Source: JACJYM01 sp965230495
GTDB lineage: Bacteria; Bacteroidota; Bacteroidia; Chitinophagales; Saprospiraceae
NCBI GenBank assembly: GCA_965230495.1
Contig: OZ246004.1
Coordinates: 2,108,001 to 2,172,000, forward strand
Direction of reading: 5' to 3'
Length of the DNA stretch: 64,000 nucleotides
Part shown: one piece after another, positions 33,974-43,089 of the stretch
How the letters are laid out: each line of letters begins with the position of its first letter
Numbering within the stretch: the first letter of the stretch is position 1
The notes under the pieces: generated by a model
What the model saw: only the letters and a program-made list of their open reading frames with translations
Told to the model about the DNA's origin: nothing
Databases searched by the model: none
Translations under genes and position numbers: made by a program

Positions 33974-35444
33974 ATTTGTATTTGAAAATATACTCACACT
34001 GGCCATATTTTTAGGTTTATATCTGACTTTCTTTAGGTGGCAGAGGTATTTCATCGTTAATCGCTTATACCTATTGACAAGTATTGTTTTAAGTATTGTA
34101 ATTCCATTGCTTTCGTTTGATGTGTGGCCTGAAGTAATTCTCATTGAGCCATATCAACCAGCTGACACGCATATTGCTATTAATAAACAGATTCCTTCTT
34201 CTTCGATCAATTGGATACTAATCTATTTAGGTATTTCAGGGGTCCTTGTTTCATACTTTACATTCAAAATAATTTCTCAATATTACCGCATTATAAGATT
34301 TCCCATTTTCAAAAAAATTAATAATACTCAGATTAGAATTAACGATTTGTCAAATGACTCCTATAGTTTTTTTAATCAAGTAGTATTAAGTAATATAGAA
34401 GATAAGACCATCTTAGAGCACGAACTCACTCATGTTCGACATCTTCATTCTATCGATCGTTTATTGATATTATTTATACAGTCTTTGTTATGGTTTAACC
34501 CTTTGTATTTTTTAGTCAGCAAACTGATTATTGAAAATCATGAATTTGTAGCCGACCAAAGTACTATAAATAAAAACAAGCTCAAAAAAAGTGAATTTGG
34601 TGTCAAATTGATATCCTTCGACTCATTTGGCAAAAACACTCAAATACTAACTAACAATTTTTCTTCACTTATAAAAAACAGATTAACCATGATCAGCAAA
34701 CAGAATCAATCCAACAAACTTCGTTACCTACTCATTTTACCAGTTCTTTTAATTACCCTATCTACTTTTTGCTTTCAAACCTATCCAGTGTATGTTGAAA
34801 ACGATAAACCCTATAGTGATATAGTAGAAATGCTCAATGATTTTACAGGAGTCGATTCTCTTCCTTTAAATACTGATACCATTATAATATTTGATCCTGA
34901 AACGAAAAAAGAAGAAGTTCGAATCGTAGAATCCCACGCATCGCCCCCAGAAATATTTAATACTACAGATACCATTGTAATATTCGACACCGAAAGTCAT
35001 GAGGAAACCACTCGCATAGTTAGAAGCTTTGACTTCGATAAATTTGCCAAATCCTTAGGAGGTGAAAAGCATATGTTTATTGATACCGTTATAACCTTTG
35101 ATCCAAATACCCTTAAGGAAGATATCAAAGTTGTAAGAACAGAACTACCTAAAGAGATATTTCTAATATTACAGAAATATCCTTATTTGGAATCATCAGT
35201 TCCCTCCCAATATATCAAAAAATCCGTACTTGATATATCTACAGATGATAGTTATTTAAGCATTCCTGTTAAACAAATGCCGGAAGAGTTAATTGTATCC
35301 CATCAGGATGGAACGTTCGTCAAGATGCTAAAAGTCAATGATCCGTCCGGCAAAGTACATGTGTCCTCCCTTAATCTAAAAAAGGGAACCTATCTAATTA
35401 CTCAAAAGAGTACAGGAATCGTGACGGAAATAACCATAAAGTAA
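33963..35444 (+). CDS. BlaR1-like M56 sensor peptidase with extended C-terminus
   Basis: Membrane zinc peptidase of 493 residues. Four helices (about residues 5-25, 38-55, 75-95, 255-275) surround the HELTH zinc site with ENHEFVADQ supplying the third ligand. Unlike BlaR1 it has no penicillin-binding domain. The outside part has three copies of a DTIIIFDPETKKEE-like repeat, and the last 65 residues (SIPVKQ...VSSLNLKKGTYLI) resemble a type IX sorting-type domain. It probably senses an envelope signal and inactivates the BlaI-like repressor. Its gene overlaps the repressor gene by 11 bases. Confidence 0.88.
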   Translation: MTLEFVFENILTLAIFLGLYLTFFRWQRYFIVNRLYLLTSIVLSIVIPLLSFDVWPEVILIEPYQPADTHIAINKQIPSSSINWILIYLGISGVLVSYFTFKIISQYYRIIRFPIFKKINNTQIRINDLSNDSYSFFNQVVLSNIEDKTILEHELTHVRHLHSIDRLLILFIQSLLWFNPLYFLVSKLIIENHEFVADQSTINKNKLKKSEFGVKLISFDSFGKNTQILTNNFSSLIKNRLTMISKQNQSNKLRYLLILPVLLITLSTFCFQTYPVYVENDKPYSDIVEMLNDFTGVDSLPLNTDTIIIFDPETKKEEVRIVESHASPPEIFNTTDTIVIFDTESHEETTRIVRSFDFDKFAKSLGGEKHMFIDTVITFDPNTLKEDIKVVRTELPKEIFLILQKYPYLESSVPSQYIKKSVLDISTDDSYLSIPVKQMPEELIVSHQDGTFVKMLKVNDPSGKVHVSSLNLKKGTYLITQKSTGIVTEITIK

Positions 35445-36287
35445 TTGAGATTACTAACTAAAATATCGTTTCTCGTTCTTGTCCATATCTCAGGTTATGG
35501 GCAGGATCCCTCCTTTTTAACTTTCGAGGGGAAAGTAATAAAAACACCTGCCTTAAATTATAAGAAAGGATATTTACCAGAGTACGAAGATTATGAGCCA
35601 ATTTTTCTTTTATCATGGGACAAAATCAATGTGCCCGAAACCTTTACCGAGAAACCATTCCCTGATACAGACCTTATTAGAAACTTTGGTGTAATATTCA
35701 CATCAAAGATGACTATACCGGTAAATGGAGCTTATGAGTTTTGTCTGGAATCAGATGATGGATCAAAATTGTGGATAGATGGACATGATGCTCTGGACAA
35801 TGATAAAGATCACAAAATGCTTCGAAAATGCGATACTATCCCACTTCATAAAAACGTATATCCTATCAAAATATGGTATTATCAATGCTTGCTCGATCGA
35901 TATGGAATTATTTTTTCCAGTAAATATATTGGGCCTTATTGGGATATTAAGGACTCTTACTGGGCTCCTGAACTACGCATTAGTTATGAAATCAATGAAT
36001 ATCTATTAAGTGTGTCCGAAGAAGCAGAGTTATCAGAATTCATAAAATCTATTCCTTCAGACAAAATTGACTCTATTATTATAACTTCATTTACAGATCA
36101 AGCAGGAAGTGAAAATTACAATAAGCTGCTATCTTCTGATAGAGCTAATCATATCAAAGGATTCATTCTTTCCCAATTTCCAAATCTCCTAAACATAAAA
36201 GCAATCGGAGACGGAGAACTCGTATCTCCAGATATTCCTGAAGCAGATAAACGAGTATCTGTTATAACATTAAAAATTAAGAATTAG
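35445..36287 (+). CDS. PA14-like / OmpA C-terminal domain protein
   Basis: A 280-residue exported protein that begins with TTG directly after the M56 stop codon. After a short signal peptide comes a PA14-type carbohydrate-binding beta domain (residues about 25-170; GVIFTSKMTIPVNGAYEFCLESDDGSKLWIDG is the hallmark, read in parts). The end has an OmpA-like domain, recognised by DQAGSENYNKLLSSDRA. It is the third gene of the BlaI/M56 unit and may be the envelope target of that system. Its end overlaps a convergent small gene by 4 bases. Confidence 0.85.
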   Translation: MRLLTKISFLVLVHISGYGQDPSFLTFEGKVIKTPALNYKKGYLPEYEDYEPIFLLSWDKINVPETFTEKPFPDTDLIRNFGVIFTSKMTIPVNGAYEFCLESDDGSKLWIDGHDALDNDKDHKMLRKCDTIPLHKNVYPIKIWYYQCLLDRYGIIFSSKYIGPYWDIKDSYWAPELRISYEINEYLLSVSEEAELSEFIKSIPSDKIDSIIITSFTDQAGSENYNKLLSSDRANHIKGFILSQFPNLLNIKAIGDGELVSPDIPEADKRVSVITLKIKN

Positions 36288-36625
36288 TCTTCAGAACCGC
36301 TTTCCTCTTCCCCTACGGGTTCATCACTGGTAGTTAAATAACTCTGATTAGAGTCAAAATCATAATAGAAGAAAATAGGCTTTTCATACCTTAGAATATC
36401 AATATAATTATAGTATTTTTCAACTCTTAGGTACACATAAAATGTCTTCGAATCACCGTGATTTTCGACTCTATTTTCGAGTTCGTAATCTCTTGTAAAT
36501 CTAAGTATCGCCTTACCAGAGGGAATTCTAAATTGAATACTATAATCTGTTTTTTCACCACCGGCATTTCTGCTATACAAAAACACCTTGTAGTGCATTA
36601 CTTCCTCTATTATAAAATTATTCAT
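36284..36625 (-). CDS. Hypothetical 113-residue protein
   Basis: I do not recognise this protein. It is beta-rich (alternating VFLYSR, YSIQFRIP and FYVYLRVE strands), has no signal or membrane segment, and ends in an acidic tail. It begins with ATG at 36,625 and its stop overlaps the convergent PA14-OmpA gene by 4 bases. Codon content looks like its neighbours. Confidence 0.6.
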   Translation of the reverse strand: MNNFIIEEVMHYKVFLYSRNAGGEKTDYSIQFRIPSGKAILRFTRDYELENRVENHGDSKTFYVYLRVEKYYNYIDILRYEKPIFFYYDFDSNQSYLTTSDEPVGEEESGSED

Positions 36626-36723
36626 AGAAACTATTATTAAGGTCGCTAATGTACAAAAATATTGTTAAATATTAGGGTGTATATTTCTTATCCAAAAGCT
36701 AACAATTACCACCGATATTTTCT

Positions 36724-36731
36724 TAAGTTTG
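36724..36731 (+). promoter_or_regulatory. Exact -7 element just ahead of aspartoacylase-like start
   Basis: TAAGTTTG is an exact TAnnTTTG match 5 bases before ATG 36,737, which suggests a leaderless or nearly leaderless message. It also supports that ATG over the TTG 75 bases upstream. No -33 element is visible. Confidence 0.35.
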
Positions 36732-36736
36732 CCGTC

Positions 36737-37672
36737 ATGCCAAAACGAATTATAGGATCTTATACACAAAATAATTCTGGTCCTTTGGTGGTAGTATTTT
36801 CCCAAATCCACGGAAATGAACCTGCAGGAAGGATTGCTCTGGAGTACATCTTCAAAATGTTAGAGGTAGAGCCAATAACTAACCCTGAATTTAAGTTTAA
36901 AGGAAAAATTATAGGCCTTGTAGGCAACTTGCAAGCCTCCAAAACAGGTTCTAGGTTTATTAAAAAAGATCTTAATCGATCTTGGATTAAAGAGGAAGTA
37001 GATATAATTTTAAAAACTCCTAAACGATCTCTAGAAAACGAAGATCTTGAAATAAGAGAGAACATAGATCTTATAAAGAATGAAGTAAAAAAACTTAATC
37101 CTACAGAATTAATCATTCTGGATCTTCATACGACTAGCAGTTCGGGAGGAATTTTCAGTATTGTAAGTAATGATCCAAGAAGCATATCAATAGCTAAGGA
37201 GCTTCATGCTCCGGTTATTCTCGGTATGTTAAGTGGAATTTACGGCACTACACTGCACTACTTCAACACTGACAATATGGGAATAACCACCACTACGGTA
37301 ACTTTCGAATCAGGCCAACATGATGATCCCTTATCAATAAACAGAGCTATAGCAGGTATTATTAATTGTCTTCGCTCAGTCGGCTGCGTAGATCCTCAAC
37401 ATATCGAAAATAGACATGATGAAATACTAGTAGAGTTTTCAAAAAATTTGCCTAAAGTATGTGAATTAGTGGATAAATTTACTGTAAAGGATATCAGTAA
37501 GTTTTCTTTGGTTCCAGGATTAAAAAACTTTCAAATGGTTAAAAAAGGACAGTTATTAGGAAAACATGAAGATGTTGAAATTGTAATTCAAGAAGATTCA
37601 ATTCTTTTGATGCCCCTTTATCAAAATCAAGGAGAAGATGGTTTCTTTCTTATTAAAGAGGCCAGTATATAA
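36737..37672 (+). CDS. Succinylglutamate desuccinylase / aspartoacylase family protein
   Basis: Zinc amidohydrolase of the carboxypeptidase A superfamily, about 311 residues from the ATG at 36,737. FSQIHGNEPAG provides His and Glu metal ligands, DLNRSW the conserved Asp-Arg, and LDLHTTSSSGG the second His site. I chose this start because the upstream 25 codons are not conserved-looking and begin with TTG. Substrate may be an N-acyl amino acid. A bidirectional terminator separates it from the convergent DUF4199 gene. Confidence 0.85.
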   Translation: MPKRIIGSYTQNNSGPLVVVFSQIHGNEPAGRIALEYIFKMLEVEPITNPEFKFKGKIIGLVGNLQASKTGSRFIKKDLNRSWIKEEVDIILKTPKRSLENEDLEIRENIDLIKNEVKKLNPTELIILDLHTTSSSGGIFSIVSNDPRSISIAKELHAPVILGMLSGIYGTTLHYFNTDNMGITTTTVTFESGQHDDPLSINRAIAGIINCLRSVGCVDPQHIENRHDEILVEFSKNLPKVCELVDKFTVKDISKFSLVPGLKNFQMVKKGQLLGKHEDVEIVIQEDSILLMPLYQNQGEDGFFLIKEASI

Positions 37673-37676
37673 TAAA

Positions 37677-37693
37677 GGAGGCTATTCACCTCC
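37677..37693. terminator. Bidirectional hairpin terminator
   Basis: GGAGG-ctattca-CCTCC forms a 5-base GC stem between two convergent genes. T-rich bases follow on the plus strand at 37,699-37,709, and on the minus strand the sequence after the stem reads TTTATTATAT. Either gene could use it. Confidence 0.55.
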
Positions 37694-37709
37694 CCTATCC
37701 TTTTATTTT

Positions 37710-38225
37710 CTAAGAAAATTCCGTTCTTTCTCTTTTGTAAACTGCTGCAATAATTAAAGAAATAATTGCTCCAATTATAAATGTAAAGAACAATCCTAAA
37801 AATTGCTTTCCTAAAGAAAACGGATTATCATTTTCAATTTGTTCACGGGCTTCTTCAGCAGCCTCTTCTCCTATAAAACCTTCCATCTTATCAATTGCTT
37901 CTACAGATATCTCCTTAACAGTATCTATCAAACTTGGATCAATTACGGTGATCAGGATATAAGAAAAAAGAGTCGCTATAATAAAACCTATTACTGAAGT
38001 CATCCACGAACTGGTGAATGCTTCTCGAAAACTAATAAAGCCTCCCTGAATATTTTTATGCTCTTTCGCAGCCATTATCATCATAACAATTGCCAATAAA
38101 TAGCCAACCCAACTGCCCCAGGTTAAATAAAAACGAGGAGAGACAAAATAAAATAGTAACGTAAGTACTACCATACCTAAACCGAGGTATACTCCATATT
38201 TTACAAAAGGTGTTTTCATACTCAT
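37710..38225 (-). CDS. DUF4199 family membrane protein
   Basis: A 171-residue protein with four membrane helices (about 10-28, 34-50, 74-94, 142-163) and an acidic periplasmic loop around EEAAEEAREQIEND. It matches DUF4199, a Bacteroidota protein of unknown role often found near dihydroorotase and BatA-like genes, as here. It follows the dihydroorotase-like gene by 122 bases. Confidence 0.88.
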   Translation of the reverse strand: MSMKTPFVKYGVYLGLGMVVLTLLFYFVSPRFYLTWGSWVGYLLAIVMMIMAAKEHKNIQGGFISFREAFTSSWMTSVIGFIIATLFSYILITVIDPSLIDTVKEISVEAIDKMEGFIGEEAAEEAREQIENDNPFSLGKQFLGLFFTFIIGAIISLIIAAVYKRERTEFS

Positions 38226-38347
38226 TAAGTTTAAAATTTGTTTTGATTGAAGTTAAATATAAGATTTTACCCGCTTTAATCAGAATAAAATCGATATAAA
38301 AGCTTCCTTACGAGTCCTATTTCCCTTTTTAAAGGATGAACGATGGT

Positions 38348-39622
38348 TTACTTTCTCAGGATTACACTATTTCCTAAAATAGTACCCAAAACTTTGCCTT
38401 GATATTGTTTATTAAGATGCGGAGAATTACTACATGAACTCAAACTCTCTTCATAACGAAATATTTCATCAGGATCGAACAAGGTCAAATTAGCATATGA
38501 ACTTTCTTTTAAGGGCTCCAGATTAACTTCCAATATTCGTGCTGGACCCTCAGTTAATTTATCAATGAGTTTTTCTGTATCAAAAATTTGGTTCAATGAA
38601 CTATACACTATTTCTAACCCAATGCTTCCCATTTCCGCATACGGAAACTCCACTTGCTTACTTTCTGCTTCGATAGGCATATGGTTTGAAACTATTGCAT
38701 CCACCTGATCTTTTTCTATTGCATTGACGAGAGCCAACCTATCTTCTTCAGTTCTTAAAGGAGGCATTACTTTTAAATTCTCATCGAATGTCAGAAGGTC
38801 GCTATCTATATTCACTAGGTTATGAAAGGACACAGTACTTTGTATTATTTTGTTTTCACGACCTAAGGCTCCCATTTTCCTAACAGACTCTTTGGTGCTC
38901 AAACAATGAAATATTAATTGACCACCTACTTCCTTCGCAATAGCCAAGGATTTTTCTACCGCCAGAGATTCCGCTACCGCAGGTGAACCCAATATTCCCA
39001 TTTTTGTACTTACAACGCCTTGATGCATCAATCCGTCTCCATAAAGCTCTTTGTCACTTGGATGAACCAAGATTTTACCTCCAAAACTTTGAGTATATAA
39101 CAAAGCTCTTTCCAGTATTCCATAGTTGTCAATACCTTCCATCCCATCGGAAAATATCTTGACGCCTGATCTATTAAGATCTATCAACTCATTGAGATCT
39201 TTTCCTTTTCTATTCGCACTCTGAGCTGCTATCGGAGAAATCTCGATACAATTCTCTTTTCCCTTTTGTATTAAATAAGAAACATCTGATTTATTTTGTA
39301 ATGCAGGTTTGGTCAAAGGCATCGGGGCTAATCTGGTATAACCTGACGTCCTTGCTACCTGAGCCAATACCTCAAAACTCTCTCTGTGCTCAAGTCCAGG
39401 ATCATTAAGTGCTGTTCCTAAATCTATCCAACCTTGTGAAACATGTAGATTTCCAGATTCAATAATATGATCGCACTCCACATTCAAATTTGGTGACACC
39501 TTAGAAACTCTTCCTTCTTCAATTAAGATATCTACGCGAGACATATGGTAAGGTGAATTCTTATCAATAACTTTTGCATTTTTGATCAATATGCTACTAC
39601 GATTGTTTTTTGAGTGGGTCAT
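38348..39622 (-). CDS. Dihydroorotase-like protein without metal ligands
   Basis: A 424-residue amidohydrolase-fold protein that resembles class I dihydroorotase (PyrC/AllB type). The first metal motif (DxHxHxREPG) reads DLGTALNDPG at about residues 67-76, so both histidines are gone, and the last (TDHAPH) reads SNHMPI, so the catalytic Asp is Asn. The two middle His sites (ILVHPSD and LIFHCLST) remain. It is likely inactive as a classical metal-dependent dihydroorotase, and may be a structural partner of aspartate carbamoyltransferase, like the inactive PyrC homologue of Pseudomonas. It lies 37 bases downstream of the BatA-like gene. Confidence 0.85.
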   Translation of the reverse strand: MTHSKNNRSSILIKNAKVIDKNSPYHMSRVDILIEEGRVSKVSPNLNVECDHIIESGNLHVSQGWIDLGTALNDPGLEHRESFEVLAQVARTSGYTRLAPMPLTKPALQNKSDVSYLIQKGKENCIEISPIAAQSANRKGKDLNELIDLNRSGVKIFSDGMEGIDNYGILERALLYTQSFGGKILVHPSDKELYGDGLMHQGVVSTKMGILGSPAVAESLAVEKSLAIAKEVGGQLIFHCLSTKESVRKMGALGRENKIIQSTVSFHNLVNIDSDLLTFDENLKVMPPLRTEEDRLALVNAIEKDQVDAIVSNHMPIEAESKQVEFPYAEMGSIGLEIVYSSLNQIFDTEKLIDKLTEGPARILEVNLEPLKESSYANLTLFDPDEIFRYEESLSSCSNSPHLNKQYQGKVLGTILGNSVILRK

Positions 39623-39659
39623 CTAAATATATAATTGGTACAACAACTCATCATTTTGT

Positions 39660-41684
39660 TTAGTTTTTCCAAAATCTGAGTAACAATGACTCAACACCTA
39701 AAAATATAAGTGCCATAATAATACACCATTTCCAAAGCTGCAGTCCTTTGTCTTTCTGAGAAATGACCTCTCCAAAGTTTGCCATTTGTACCTCATTAAA
39801 AATATTTACATCCATCCCCTTAAAACTGGCTTGAAGATCATCTGGCCTAACCAAGGAAGTATTTGACTCTCTCCTACTGTAATTAAAGGCAAGGTTTTTT
39901 ATACTCTGGTCTCCTTGTTGTATTAAATAGTAACCTGACTTGTCGATCTGATTATTAATATTAAGAATTAACTTATTTGCTATCTGCGACTGCCCCGGAA
40001 TAAACTCATCCACGCCCTTTATTTTAACTATCTGTTCCTTTTTATCTTGAATTTCTTTGAGTTCTAATACATTGTCTTTACCTATTGTATATGCCAGCTT
40101 TTCCGCCTCTACTTTAGCCAGTGACATTTTGTAGAGCATTGGAACAAAAATTTCAGGATTCAAAACCAGATCATTCTTCTCTTCATCAAGAGGTGCTGAA
40201 CATACATATACGATACCTTTTTCAAATGTATTTTTTGTTAAATACGGTTTATCATTTTTAAACGTTAGTAAATTCTCTTGTAGTCGATCCATCAAACTTG
40301 ACCTGGAATAAAACAATTCCGCTTTAGGGAGTTTAATGTCTTTTCCAATTTTTTCAAACACGCCATTAAATACAAACTCATCATCATTTAATTTAGACAC
40401 TTGCACTTCTCCCTCGTTTCTATCGCCAATTGTATTTGCCTTCAATGTTTTAAGCAGATCATTGTAGCTATCCACCACAGCCTTTTCCGCTGGAAAAACA
40501 AGCAATTTACCTCCTAGTTTTACATATTTTTCTAACTCGTCAACCAGACCAGACGACAGAGATACAAGATCATTAAGTACTATCAATTGATAATCTCCAA
40601 AAGATTGATAATCTAATCTATTTACGGAAGCATTTTCAATAACGAAATGATCTAGACCGTCAAAAAGAGCGGTTAAATATTTATTGGCCTCACTTTGATT
40701 AACAGCAAGTATTCTAATTTTAGGATCTACTTCAAAGGAGATAAAGTATTCATCATCAAACTGAATAGGATAATCTGCAATTAAAATCTCAGCTTTATGA
40801 ATTCCTGTCCTAAAAATGGGCAATTCAAACGTATCAATAGTCGAAGATCTAGCCGGAAGATCTAATACAGAAATAGGTTTTTCCTCATCATCTTTTTTGA
40901 TGCTCAATTTTAAGGACTCCCTATCCTGATCCGAATGATTGGTTACTTTTATCAGTAGCTTATTATTTTGATCAATCATAGGTACAATGGCATCAAACCA
41001 TACACTATCAATACTCACATTTGACGCTTGTAGTGATTGTATAGGGACCAGATTTACTTCTAAGCTGGTATCTCTAATTTCTATATTATCAACAATTTGG
41101 GATTGGAAATCAGAAACCAAATAAGATATCTTGTTATCCTCATATTTCTCTAGCAGCTGTCCTTGTCGATTTAAAACTTGAGAGATAGGTCTTACTTTTG
41201 GTGATTCACTTATTTCTTGAATAAAAGAAAGAGCATTCTCCCGTGTCACTAATCTCTGATGCCTGCCTTCAAAATCATTCGTTATAATTTGAAACCTATC
41301 TGATTCGGAATATGACTTTACAATTTCTTCAGCCTTGCTTTTGGCCTTTGACAAAAGTTGAACACCAGAATTTCCTGCATTCATACTAAAACTATTGTCA
41401 ACGAATATGCTGATGGCATTGTTACCTTTCTTAATTTCTCCATTTGAGGACCAAAACGGTCTGGCAAACGCCAATACAATAAGAGCCAGTGCAAGTAACC
41501 TGGACAGTAAAACCAAAAGGTTTTTTAGTTTGTTCCTTGTGCTCGTTTCTTCCTTTATTTCCTTCAAAAAACGCACATTAGTAAAATGTACTTTCTTGAA
41601 TCTCCTAAAATAAAACAAGTGAATAATTATTGGAATCGAAAGGGCTAACAAAGCCCAAAGAAAGTTTGGATATAAAAACTGCAT
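39660..41684 (-). CDS. BatA/vWA-domain membrane protein
   Basis: A 674-residue protein with the BatA N-terminal domain (FLYPNFLWALLALSIPIIIHL), then two membrane helices, a von Willebrand A domain whose MIDAS motif reads DNSFSMNAG, a long periplasmic part, and a last membrane helix near the C-terminus. It resembles the 'aerotolerance' BatA/BatB group but has its own C-terminal domain. It heads the unit with the dihydroorotase-like and DUF4199 genes. An exact -7 sequence lies next to its start. Confidence 0.85.
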   Translation of the reverse strand: MQFLYPNFLWALLALSIPIIIHLFYFRRFKKVHFTNVRFLKEIKEETSTRNKLKNLLVLLSRLLALALIVLAFARPFWSSNGEIKKGNNAISIFVDNSFSMNAGNSGVQLLSKAKSKAEEIVKSYSESDRFQIITNDFEGRHQRLVTRENALSFIQEISESPKVRPISQVLNRQGQLLEKYEDNKISYLVSDFQSQIVDNIEIRDTSLEVNLVPIQSLQASNVSIDSVWFDAIVPMIDQNNKLLIKVTNHSDQDRESLKLSIKKDDEEKPISVLDLPARSSTIDTFELPIFRTGIHKAEILIADYPIQFDDEYFISFEVDPKIRILAVNQSEANKYLTALFDGLDHFVIENASVNRLDYQSFGDYQLIVLNDLVSLSSGLVDELEKYVKLGGKLLVFPAEKAVVDSYNDLLKTLKANTIGDRNEGEVQVSKLNDDEFVFNGVFEKIGKDIKLPKAELFYSRSSLMDRLQENLLTFKNDKPYLTKNTFEKGIVYVCSAPLDEEKNDLVLNPEIFVPMLYKMSLAKVEAEKLAYTIGKDNVLELKEIQDKKEQIVKIKGVDEFIPGQSQIANKLILNINNQIDKSGYYLIQQGDQSIKNLAFNYSRRESNTSLVRPDDLQASFKGMDVNIFNEVQMANFGEVISQKDKGLQLWKWCIIMALIFLGVESLLLRFWKN

Positions 41685-41692
41685 ATTAATTA

Positions 41693-41700
41693 CAAAAATA
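41693..41700 (-). promoter_or_regulatory. Exact -7 element just ahead of BatA-like start
   Basis: On the minus strand this reads TATTTTTG, an exact TAnnTTTG match that ends 8 bases before the ATG at 41,684. A very short leader would result. No -33 TTTG is evident. Confidence 0.35.
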
Positions 41701-41823
41701 TAATCTTGTTGTTAATAAACGAATTTATTGATTTATTAAATATAAGTCTTATACCTTAAATCATTTCAAAGGTTGGTATATTAAATGATTATACACCGTT
41801 AACAAAGTGCAAAAGATTTCTTA

Positions 41824-43089
41824 ATGATCCATCCTTTTTATCAACATGCCAGCTATTTATATAATTTTAATCATAGAATGAAGACACTTGGCATGAAGGA
41901 TCGGATTTTAAAAATTAGCTGGCTATATATTTTCATTTTATGGATTTCAATTGTTGGGTTCCATTTACTACATTACTTTGATTGGTATTTTGACTTAAAA
42001 TTTTACATATACTCTAGGCTTTCCAATTATCCTACTAATTCTAACTCCTTTTTTATTAATTCCGGTTGGATACCTATCGAAATAAATTATAGGATTCATT
42101 TGACACTTACGATATTATGCTCCATTCCTATATGGCTCTCTTGTCTACCTTTCATTGATAAATTTAGCCTCACAAATATTAAGCATAATCTGCAATTAAG
42201 TATAAGAGTTTGTTTAGCTGTATACTTTCTTAACGCCGGGCTTGAAAACATCTTCGAGTTAAATTATCAACAACCTAACGCTGCAAGTCTGGATACCCGC
42301 CTAAGTGAAATGTCTCTGGGCATGCTGTATTACTACAGTATAGGTATTTCAAAAACTTATGCAATAGGGTTAGGTTATTTCTGGTTGGTTCTAGCCATTC
42401 TTCTAATTAGCAATAAATTCTCTTTTCTTGGTAGCATTTTAGCTGCCGTATCAGTTGCCCATACGGCCTTAGTGGCTTATGGCTTCAATCTTGGATTTGA
42501 TTACAACATTGCCATCGGACTTTTATTTACTGTAATCCTTTTGAGTCTTAACAAAGATAAATTCCATAAGCTTGTATACTACGATAAACTTGGCTCGGAC
42601 CCAATTAGCCATCTAAAACTACTGTCTAAATGGGGAATAGTTACTGTTCTATTAATTTTTCTTGTCGATCAAAAAAACACTCATCATGAAGAAAAAATAT
42701 CGCAAAAAGAAGATTTGCTCTTTCCTACAAAAAACATGATATATTCTTTTCATATAAATGACAGAGAAAAAGGAGATACTACAACTTGTCAGCTATCTCA
42801 TTGGGACGCAATGTACCAAACCTCAGAAGATTATCTTATAGTGATCAAAAAAGATGGCAGTGAAGAAAGTTATGATTTTAAACACAATGATCAGGATAGT
42901 ACTTTCAGCATAAAGGCCAGATATCCCAATAGTAAGTTTTGGGATTTCTCATATGAAAACTTAACCCCAACTCGAATAATAGTACATGGAACAATGGAAT
43001 CGGATTCAATAAAATTTGTTGCAGAAGAGGTTAGACATACGATAAACAATCGACGTACTTTTTACTCACAAATTAGGGTACGCAAATAG
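41824..43089 (+). CDS. Polytopic membrane protein of unknown function
   Basis: A 421-residue protein I cannot place in a family. About seven to eight hydrophobic segments occupy residues 30-290, including WLYIFILWISIVGF and LGYFWLVLAILLI, and the last 120 residues form a soluble beta-rich domain. The ending is basic. An alternative ATG lies 18 codons into the frame. The gene ends exactly one base before the stop codon of the convergent response regulator (43,090). The membrane part faintly recalls DoxX-like proteins, but I do not rely on that. Confidence 0.7.
   Translation: MIHPFYQHASYLYNFNHRMKTLGMKDRILKISWLYIFILWISIVGFHLLHYFDWYFDLKFYIYSRLSNYPTNSNSFFINSGWIPIEINYRIHLTLTILCSIPIWLSCLPFIDKFSLTNIKHNLQLSIRVCLAVYFLNAGLENIFELNYQQPNAASLDTRLSEMSLGMLYYYSIGISKTYAIGLGYFWLVLAILLISNKFSFLGSILAAVSVAHTALVAYGFNLGFDYNIAIGLLFTVILLSLNKDKFHKLVYYDKLGSDPISHLKLLSKWGIVTVLLIFLVDQKNTHHEEKISQKEDLLFPTKNMIYSFHINDREKGDTTTCQLSHWDAMYQTSEDYLIVIKKDGSEESYDFKHNDQDSTFSIKARYPNSKFWDFSYENLTPTRIIVHGTMESDSIKFVAEEVRHTINNRRTFYSQIRVRK

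Noticed and set aside
33605..35444. Beta-lactam resistance locus
   Set aside because: The M56 protein lacks the penicillin-binding sensor domain and no beta-lactamase or PBP2a gene follows.
36662..36736. Upstream TTG start for the aspartoacylase-like gene
   Set aside because: The added 25 residues look random, and an exact -7 element lies just before ATG 36,737.
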